11,400 nt of DNA from Acetobacteraceae bacterium. Lineage in GTDB: Bacteria > Pseudomonadota > Alphaproteobacteria > Acetobacterales > Acetobacteraceae. Made by a program: the position numbers and the translations under genes. The stretch spans positions 1 through 11,400 of the forward strand of contig CANJOG010000032.1 of assembly GCA_947475475.1 (NCBI GenBank). The letters are read 5' to 3'. Below, in pieces: positions 6,609-11,400 of this stretch; position 1 is the stretch's first letter, and each line of letters starts with the position of its first letter. The notes beneath the pieces are model-generated. The model worked only from the letters and a program-made list of their open reading frames with translations, searched no databases and was not told where the DNA came from.

Positions 6609-7266
6609 TGGGACCCGTTCGTGCGCTCTTATAATAGAACAGTGCGCCGAGAAGCACCGACGCGACGAACAACCCGGCGCTGAGCCATATCTCGGCGCCC
6701 TGGCCGACATGTTCGCCCGCTCCAAGAAGCGCGAAAATCAGCGTCTGCGGGACATACCCGACCGCCGATCCGGCCAGAAACGCGGCCGCATTCACGCCTG
6801 AGAGGCCGGCCGCCAGGTTGAGCAGCGTGTTGTTGCCAACGGGCAGCAGCCGCAGGGTCAGGGTCGTGGTGAAGGCATTGCGCGTCAGGAACTGATCGAC
6901 ACGTTGCAGCCGGGGCGGCAGGCGGCGCTGCGCCCAGTCCCGCGCCAGCCAGCGTGCCCAGTAGAAATCCAGCACGGCGCCGAGCAATTGCCCGGCCATG
7001 GCGAGGGCAAAGCCGAGCCAAGGGCCGAACAGCCAGCCGCCTGCGAAAGCCGCTGCCTGACGCGGAATGCCCACCGCAGTTGCCACCGCGGCGATGGTGA
7101 CGAAGGTCAGGTCACTGGCGGCGCCAGGACTGCCGAGGAGATTCTTCCAGCTCTCCGGATCGGTGCCCAAAGGAAGGCTGCGCAGGGCAAGGCCGGCCAA
7201 CAGCAAGCCGCCAAACAGCAGCGCCGGTTTGGCGAGACTTCGGAGTGGCAGGCCGAGCACCTTCAC
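6595..7266 (-). CDS. TVP38/TMEM64 (DedA-like, VTT domain) membrane protein
   Basis: 223-residue integral inner-membrane protein. Hydrophobic segments lie at about 14-30, 54-76, 78-105 (with re-entrant character), 151-183 and 192-211. The VTT signature is visible as GGWLFGPWLGF (76-86), a Gly-rich small-xxx-small run to about 100, and RLLPVGNNTLLNLAAG (139-154). Members of the wider DedA superfamily move undecaprenyl phosphate or other lipids across the bilayer; whether this one does is inference. The GTG start at 7266 overlaps the stop of the glycosyltransferase gene (GTGA), indicating translational coupling. The frame is open upstream, but that is antiparallel coding of the neighbour, and only from this GTG does the sequence resemble the family. 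Confidence 0.88.
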   Translation of the reverse strand: MKVLGLPLRSLAKPALLFGGLLLAGLALRSLPLGTDPESWKNLLGSPGAASDLTFVTIAAVATAVGIPRQAAAFAGGWLFGPWLGFALAMAGQLLGAVLDFYWARWLARDWAQRRLPPRLQRVDQFLTRNAFTTTLTLRLLPVGNNTLLNLAAGLSGVNAAAFLAGSAVGYVPQTLIFALLGAGEHVGQGAEIWLSAGLFVASVLLGALFYYKSARTGPSRGG

Positions 7267-8048
7267 TCGATCACCTCGGGCCGCTTGCCCCGGCGTTGCA
7301 GCCAGGCGAGTCCCATCAGGTCGAACAGCCCGGCCCAGGCCCGGTCGAACGTGCCGTACTTGGAGACGCCGTGCAGTCTGGGGCGGTTGGTCACCGGGAC
7401 GGAGATCACGCGCCCGCCGGCACGGATGAACAGGGCGGGCAGGAAGCGGTGCATATTGTCGAAATGCGGCAAGTCCAGGAACGCGGCGCGGCGATAGAGT
7501 TTCAGCCCACAAGCCGTATCCAGCGTTGCATCACCCAGCAGGCGGGCGCGCAGCCGGTTGGCGAGCCGGGAACTGAGCCGCTTGATCAGCGTGTCGCGCC
7601 GGTTGGTGCGGTGCCCGGCCACCAGCAGCGGCTCGGCGCCACGCTTCTCCTGGGTCAGGGCGCAGGTTAGCAACGCTTTGATATCGCGTGGATCGTCCTG
7701 GCAATCGCCATCCATCGTGGCGATCCAGAAGCCGCGCGCCGCCCGCGCGCCGGTGATCAGCGCGGCGCTCTTGCCGCAACTCTTGCGGTGCCGCGTCACG
7801 CGTAGATGCGACACTAACGATCCCGCCACCGACAACGCATGGGCCGTGCCATCCGTGCTGCCATCGTCCACGAACAGGATTTCTCGCGAGACGCCGGCGA
7901 GGGTGGTTTCAATCTCGGCCACCAGCGGGGCGATATTCGCCTCCTCATTGCGGACCGCGATGAGGATACTGACCAGCGGTGGCGCGCCGACGTCATCCGG
8001 CGTGTCGCGGGGCGAGAAGGACGGCGAGCTGGTGGTTCCCGAGGTCAA
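7263..8048 (-). CDS. Family 2 glycosyltransferase, polyprenyl/dolichol-phosphate sugar synthase-like
   Basis: 261-residue GT-A fold enzyme expected to transfer a sugar from a nucleotide donor to a polyprenyl phosphate at the cytoplasmic face. VSILIAVRNEEANI (26-39) starts the Rossmann-like half. FVDDGSTDGT (59-68) and the DxD-type DGDCQDDP (113-120) bind nucleotide and metal. DTACGLKLYRR (177-187) and NRPRLHGVSKYG (221-232) are typical of the DPM1/ArnC-like group. Unlike many of these it has no C-terminal membrane helices, but a membrane protein is encoded immediately after it. The start is probably TTG at 8048: no ATG or GTG exists between the upstream in-frame TGA and the conserved VSILI, and no strong ribosome binding site is seen. 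Donor sugar and final product cannot be told. Confidence 0.9.
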   Translation of the reverse strand: MTSGTTSSPSFSPRDTPDDVGAPPLVSILIAVRNEEANIAPLVAEIETTLAGVSREILFVDDGSTDGTAHALSVAGSLVSHLRVTRHRKSCGKSAALITGARAARGFWIATMDGDCQDDPRDIKALLTCALTQEKRGAEPLLVAGHRTNRRDTLIKRLSSRLANRLRARLLGDATLDTACGLKLYRRAAFLDLPHFDNMHRFLPALFIRAGGRVISVPVTNRPRLHGVSKYGTFDRAWAGLFDLMGLAWLQRRGKRPEVIE

Positions 8049-8181
8049 GATGTGTTGCTCAGGCCAGCGGCGGAAGCTTGGCGCGCAAAACTCTCATGGC
8101 TTTGTCGGGTAGCATTGACTTGCCCGGACCGGCAACCGGGCGCAATCTGGACCCTCCCCCACCCAAAAGGCTGCTCTTTTA

Positions 8182-9258
8182 GTGCCGTTCGACGATCGCG
8201 CCTTGCCCACTGGTTCCTTGCCCTCACGCGCTGTCTCGGCCCGCCAGGTGTCCAACTGGCTGTTGGCGGTCTGCGCCATGTTGCTGGTCATGATCATGCT
8301 CGGGGGCGCGACGCGGCTGACCGGATCGGGCCTGTCGATCATGGAATGGGCACCGCTTTCCGGCGCGCTGCCGCCGGTCTCGGAAGCGGAGTGGAACCGG
8401 CTGTTCGCGCTCTACCAGCAGATCCCGCAATACAAGCTGCTCAATCAGGGTTTTGGGCTGGACGGATTCAAGGAGATATTCTGGCTCGAATGGATTCACC
8501 GGCTCTGGGGCCGTTTGATCGGCGTGGTGTTTCTGCTGCCGATGCTCTGGCTCTGGTGGCGCGGCGCGCTGAAGGGGATTTTCGGACGGCTGGCGCTGTT
8601 TTTCGTGCTCGGCGGACTGCAGGGTGCGGTCGGCTGGTTCATGGTGGCGTCGGGTTTTCTCGCGGACAGCACCAAGGTGTCCGCCTATCGCCTGGTGATC
8701 CACCTGACCATGGCGCTGGCACTCTATGCGGCGATTTTCTGGACCGCCCTGTCGCTGCGCGGCTCCGCGCGGCGTGATGCGGGGCCAGCGAGTGGTCCGC
8801 TGCGGCGGCTTGCCTGGGCAGGGTTGTTCCTGGCGGGGCTGACGATCATTGCCGGCGGGTTCGTTGCCGGCACCCATGCCGGACTCTCCTACAACACCTT
8901 CCCGCTGATGGACGGCGCGCTGGTCCCGACGGGCTATGCCGATCTGTCCCCCTTCTTTCTGAACTGGTTCGAGACTATTCCGGCCATTCAGTTCGATCAT
9001 CGGCTGTTGGCGACACTGACGGCGATCGTTGCGATGGCGTGCTTTTTCCAGGCGGTGCGGCGCGGGACGCCCTCCCATGTCCGGAAGGCGGCGGGGCTGC
9101 TGGCCGTGCTGGTCCTGCTGCAATACGTGCTGGGGGTGACGACCTTGCTGCTCGTCGTGCCCACTTTGACGGCGGTGATGCATCAGGGCATGGCCGTGCT
9201 GGTGCTCTCCGGAGCGCTGATCCTGGTGCATGCGGTGCGCCCTGGCCAGGGCAGCTAA
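8182..9258 (+). CDS. ctaA: Heme A synthase (COX15/CtaA family)
   Basis: Inner-membrane enzyme that oxidises the C8 methyl of heme O to the formyl of heme A for aa3-type cytochrome oxidase. 358 residues with eight predicted membrane helices in two similar four-helix halves. Heme-ligand histidines are present in EWIHRLWGR (His106), LVIHLTM (His174), FDHRLLA (His273) and AVMHQGM (His334). GGATRLTGSGLSIMEW (41-56) and AGTHAGLSYNTFPLMDG (229-245) are strong family signatures. The start is GTG at 8182; AAAAGG lies about 11 bases upstream and no better start precedes the first helix. The 133-base region between it and the divergent glycosyltransferase must hold both promoters. No cytochrome oxidase genes are visible nearby. 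Confidence 0.96.
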   Translation: MPFDDRALPTGSLPSRAVSARQVSNWLLAVCAMLLVMIMLGGATRLTGSGLSIMEWAPLSGALPPVSEAEWNRLFALYQQIPQYKLLNQGFGLDGFKEIFWLEWIHRLWGRLIGVVFLLPMLWLWWRGALKGIFGRLALFFVLGGLQGAVGWFMVASGFLADSTKVSAYRLVIHLTMALALYAAIFWTALSLRGSARRDAGPASGPLRRLAWAGLFLAGLTIIAGGFVAGTHAGLSYNTFPLMDGALVPTGYADLSPFFLNWFETIPAIQFDHRLLATLTAIVAMACFFQAVRRGTPSHVRKAAGLLAVLVLLQYVLGVTTLLLVVPTLTAVMHQGMAVLVLSGALILVHAVRPGQGS

Positions 9259-9345
9259 GGCCAGGCGGGCAGCTAAATCGGATGACAGGCTTCACGCGGC
9301 TTCCGCTATGCCTATATCTGGCAAGCAAGCAAACCGGGTATCTCG

Positions 9346-10797
9346 ATGACCTCCATGCTCTCCCAGCTTTCGCTCACCGACAGCCTGTTCTTCGAACGCG
9401 CCGATGCCGCGCTGTCGCGGGAGGCGGCGGAGTCCATTGTGTCGGAGGCCCTCGCCGGCACCGATGATGGCGAGCTCTATCTGGAATACCGGGAATCCGA
9501 GCAGATCTCGCTCGATGACGGGCGCATCCGCAGCGCCGGATTCGACACCACCCAGGGATTCGGCCTGCGCGCGGTGCTCGGCGAGGAAGCCGGGTTTGCC
9601 CATGCCGGCGAAATCTCCGAGGCGGCGCTCAAGCGCGCGGCTGCGACAGTGTCAGCGGTGCGGGCCGGCCGGTCCGGCGAGTCGGCTGAGCCGCCACGGA
9701 CGAGCAATTCGCGCCTCTACACCGATGTGAACCCGCTCGGCGCGGACGGATTTGAGGTCCGCACCGGCGTGCTGGCCGAGATTGACGCCTATGCGCGCGG
9801 CCGCGATGCGCGGGTGGTCCAGGTCATGGCCTCGTTCGCCGGCGAGTGGCAGGCCATCCAGATCATGCGCGCCGATGGCGTGCGCCTGGCCGATATCCGG
9901 CCGTTGGTGCGCCTGAATGTCTCTGTCGTCGTCGAAAAGGATGGCCGCCGCGAGACCGGGAGCTATGGCACGGGTGGGCGGCATAGTTATGAGCGGCTGA
10001 TCGTGGCCGAGACCTGGAAAGGCGCGGTCGATGAGGCGCTACGCCAGGCGCTGGTTAATCTGGACAGCCGGCCGGCGCCCGCGGGCGAGATGCCGGTGGT
10101 GCTTGGGCCGGGCTGGCCGGGCATTCTGCTGCATGAGGCGATTGGGCACGGGCTTGAGGGTGATTTCAACCGTAAGAAGACTTCCGCCTTCTCTGGCCTG
10201 CTCGGCAAGCGGATCGCCTCGCCTGGTGTCACGGTGGTCGATGACGGCACGCTGGTCGATCGGCGCGGCAGCCTGACTGTCGATGACGAAGGCACGCCGA
10301 CCTCGCGGACGACGCTGATCGAGGACGGGATTCTGATGGGCTATTTGCAGGATCGGCAGAATGCCCGGCTGATGGGCGTGCGGCCGACCGGTAATGGTCG
10401 GCGCCAGTCCTATGCCCATGCGCCGATGCCGCGCATGACCAATACGGTGATGCTGTCCGGCGAGGCGAACCCGGATGATGTGATCAAATCGGTCAAGAAC
10501 GGGCTCTATGCCGTGAATTTCGGTGGCGGGCAGGTCGATATCACCTCCGGCAAATTCGTCTTCTCGGCGAGCGAGGCCTATCTGATCGAGGATGGGAAGG
10601 TGACCGCGCCGGTCAAGGGCGCCACGCTGATCGGCAATGGCCCGGATGCGCTGACCCGGATCGAGATGATCGGCAATGATTCCGCGCTCGATCCTGGTAT
10701 CGGGACCTGCGGCAAGGGCGGGCAGGGTGTGCCGGTGGGTGTCGGCCAGCCGACGCTGAAACTGCGTGCCCTGACGGTTGGCGGCACCGCCGTCTGA
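9346..10797 (+). CDS. tldD: Metalloprotease TldD
   Basis: TldD is the metal-dependent subunit of the TldD/TldE (PmbA) protease, which processes peptides such as microcin B17 and degrades CcdA in E. coli. 483 residues, full length for the family. The active site is HEAIGHGLEGD, with His263, Glu264 and His268, and the conserved third zinc ligand is probably Cys455 in GTCGKGGQGVPVGVGQPTL. Other landmarks are YLEYR-SEQISLDDG near the N terminus, GFGLRA (71-76), GYLQDRQNARLMG (332-344) and NFGGGQVDITSGKFVFSASEAYLIE (391-415). The start is ATG at 9346, with a second ATG at 9355; no strong ribosome binding site discriminates between them. The partner pmbA is not in the window. It follows ctaA after 87 bases on the same strand. 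Confidence 0.97.
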   Translation: MTSMLSQLSLTDSLFFERADAALSREAAESIVSEALAGTDDGELYLEYRESEQISLDDGRIRSAGFDTTQGFGLRAVLGEEAGFAHAGEISEAALKRAAATVSAVRAGRSGESAEPPRTSNSRLYTDVNPLGADGFEVRTGVLAEIDAYARGRDARVVQVMASFAGEWQAIQIMRADGVRLADIRPLVRLNVSVVVEKDGRRETGSYGTGGRHSYERLIVAETWKGAVDEALRQALVNLDSRPAPAGEMPVVLGPGWPGILLHEAIGHGLEGDFNRKKTSAFSGLLGKRIASPGVTVVDDGTLVDRRGSLTVDDEGTPTSRTTLIEDGILMGYLQDRQNARLMGVRPTGNGRRQSYAHAPMPRMTNTVMLSGEANPDDVIKSVKNGLYAVNFGGGQVDITSGKFVFSASEAYLIEDGKVTAPVKGATLIGNGPDALTRIEMIGNDSALDPGIGTCGKGGQGVPVGVGQPTLKLRALTVGGTAV

Positions 10798-10812
10798 TTC
10801 TGTGGACGTTGA

Positions 10813-10841
10813 TCGCACCCGCGTTCTGAGCGCGGGTGCGA
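10813..10841 (+). terminator. Perfect 11-bp hairpin downstream of tldD
   Basis: TCGCACCCGCG (10813-10823) and CGCGGGTGCGA (10831-10841) are exact complements around TTCTGAG, 15 bases past the tldD stop. No T-run follows (CGGCGGTTCC), so it is terminator-like rather than a canonical intrinsic terminator. It isolates tldD from the repeat gene that starts at 11096. Confidence 0.6.
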
Positions 10842-10975
10842 CGGCGGTTCCGAACGCGTACATGAGCTGAGAACGCGCTGCGTTGCGGCCCAATCCCGGC
10901 AATCAATCTCATTTTTGACGATAATTTTCGCGCGGCGCGACGGCGGCGGTTGAGAAACTGCGCTCGGCGTTCGAA

Positions 10976-10993
10976 TTAACGTTACGATAACGT
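10976..10993. promoter_or_regulatory. Inverted repeat / CtrA-like half-sites upstream of the repeat gene
   Basis: ACGTTA (10979-10984), CGA, TAACGT (10988-10993) form an exact 6-bp inverted repeat; TAACGTTA (10977-10984) is itself an 8-bp palindrome. The same stretch reads TTAA-N7-ATAA, one base from the CtrA consensus TTAA-N7-TTAA. A further GCGTTAATT follows at 11012-11020. The rest of the 298-base spacer 10798-11095 contains the tldD hairpin and AT-richer sequence. No -35/-10 pair convinced me. It is an operator candidate only. Confidence 0.35.
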
Positions 10994-11095
10994 CAAAAAA
11001 ACGCTCCTACAGCGTTAATTGAGCGACCCTTACAGCAGAAATTCAGTGTCACTTGCACCGAATACCAAAATCACTGCTGAAATCGAGGGAAAAAC

Positions 11096-11400
11096 ATGTC
11101 GAACCAGAACATCGCCGATCTCGCCCGCGTCCGCCTCGGTGGCACTGCCCCGTCGCTTCCCGTGACCGATGCCGCGAAGGTTCGCCTCGGTGGCACCGCC
11201 CCGTCGCTGCCGGTTGCCGACGCCGCGAAGGTTCGCCTCGGCGGCACCGCCCCGTCGCTGCCGGTTGCCGATGCCGCGAAGGTTCGTCTCGGTGGCACTG
11301 CCCCGTCACTGCCGGTTGCCGACGCCGCGAAGGTTCGCCTCGGTGGCACGGCCCCGTCGCTTCCCGTGACCGATGCCGCGAAGGTTCGCCTCGGTGGCAC
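11096..11400 (+). CDS. Tandem 17-residue repeat protein of unknown function, 3'-truncated by window edge
   Basis: Open from ATG at 11096 to the last base (101 complete codons). GAGGGA (11085-11090) stands five bases upstream. A unique head MSNQNIADLAR is followed by units of VRLGGTAPSLPVADAAK, five complete and a sixth begun. The only residue that varies between units is position 13 (Ala or Thr). No Cys, aromatic residue or signal peptide is seen. The units are rich in Ala, Gly, Pro and Val with one Arg, Lys and Asp each. Each contains an LGG, which resembles a double-glycine peptidase site, but this is speculation. Because 51 is a multiple of three, other frames (including one on the minus strand) are also open. 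The plus frame is preferred because of its start signal and non-repeat head. I do not recognise the family. Confidence 0.7.
   Translation, partial: MSNQNIADLARVRLGGTAPSLPVTDAAKVRLGGTAPSLPVADAAKVRLGGTAPSLPVADAAKVRLGGTAPSLPVADAAKVRLGGTAPSLPVTDAAKVRLGG
11129..11400 (+). repeat. 51-bp tandem repeat array (5.3 units visible)
   Basis: Units begin at 11129, 11180, 11231, 11282, 11333 and 11384; the last is cut by the window end. All have exactly 51 bases, with no indel. Ten of the 17 codons vary among units, nine of them only at the third base and one (ACC/GCC) at the first. Units 1 and 5 share the linked variants CTT-CCC-GTG-ACC-GAT, where units 2-4 have CTG-CCG-GTT-GCC and GAC or GAT. This implies duplication of multi-unit blocks or conversion between units. 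Confidence 0.97.

Noticed and set aside
8059..8097. 12-codon ATG frame before the glycosyltransferase as a leader peptide gene
   Set aside because: No ribosome binding site and no attenuator-like hairpins or codon run; noted under the TTG start finding only.
8122..8141. GCCCGG/CCGGGC inverted repeat between the divergent glycosyltransferase and ctaA genes
   Set aside because: Six-bp GC-only arms are easily expected by chance in this composition, and they do not align with a promoter.
8224..9231. 335-codon minus-strand frame opposite ctaA
   Set aside because: Shadow of a clear membrane enzyme gene. The translation is rich in His, Gln, Arg and Pro with no domain pattern, typical of antisense reading.
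9241..9276. Short hairpin CCTGGCC/GGCCAGG and doubled GGCAGCTAA at the ctaA stop
   Set aside because: Only a 7-bp stem with an 11-base loop and no T-run; the small duplication is too short to interpret.
10039..10902. 287-codon minus-strand frame opposite the 3' half of tldD
   Set aside because: Antisense to an intact TldD with conserved catalytic residues, and no recognisable motif.
10915..10943. TTGACG at 10915-10920 as a -35 box for the repeat gene
   Set aside because: No -10-like hexamer at 16-18 bases; the sequence there is GC-rich (CGACGG).

Overview
The window reads as an ordinary, gene-dense stretch of a GC-rich alphaproteobacterial chromosome. The gene order S41 C-terminal processing peptidase / divergent polysaccharide deacetylase-like protein / RppH, the Usg and DUF4169 proteins, HrcA-type CIRCE operators in front of groESL, and a COX15-type heme A synthase all point to Alphaproteobacteria. 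The sequence alone does not fix the order or genus. No tRNA, rRNA, CRISPR array, insertion sequence or phage gene was seen.

Layout. Positions 1-2505 (+) hold a compact operon-like run: the 3' part of a periplasmic CtpA-type protease, a membrane-anchored YibQ-type protein with a degraded active site, and the Nudix RNA pyrophosphohydrolase RppH. A small DUF4169 gene converges on rppH and overlaps its 3' end. Positions 2823-3676 (-) hold three cold-shock protein genes with hairpins behind the first and third. Positions 3905-5987 (-) hold groES-groEL with a strong intrinsic terminator. Upstream of groES lie a sigma70-type promoter and two CIRCE-like inverted repeats (6082-6172). A heat-shock operon and a cold-shock cluster therefore sit next to each other on the same strand, separated by terminators.

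Positions 6315-6575 (+) hold usg, divergent from groESL. It converges on a translationally coupled pair read on the minus strand: a GT2 polyprenyl-phosphate glycosyltransferase-like gene followed by a TVP38/DedA-type membrane protein. Divergent from that pair are ctaA (heme A synthase, 8182-9258, +) and tldD (9346-10797, +), the metalloprotease subunit usually partnered with TldE/PmbA.

The most unusual part is the right edge. After a perfect hairpin behind tldD and a 298-base AT-richer spacer containing an inverted repeat, a gene starts at 11096 with a good ribosome binding site. After 11 residues it becomes a nearly perfect tandem array of 17-residue (51-bp) units, still running at the window end. 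I do not recognise its product. It is the best candidate here for something undescribed.
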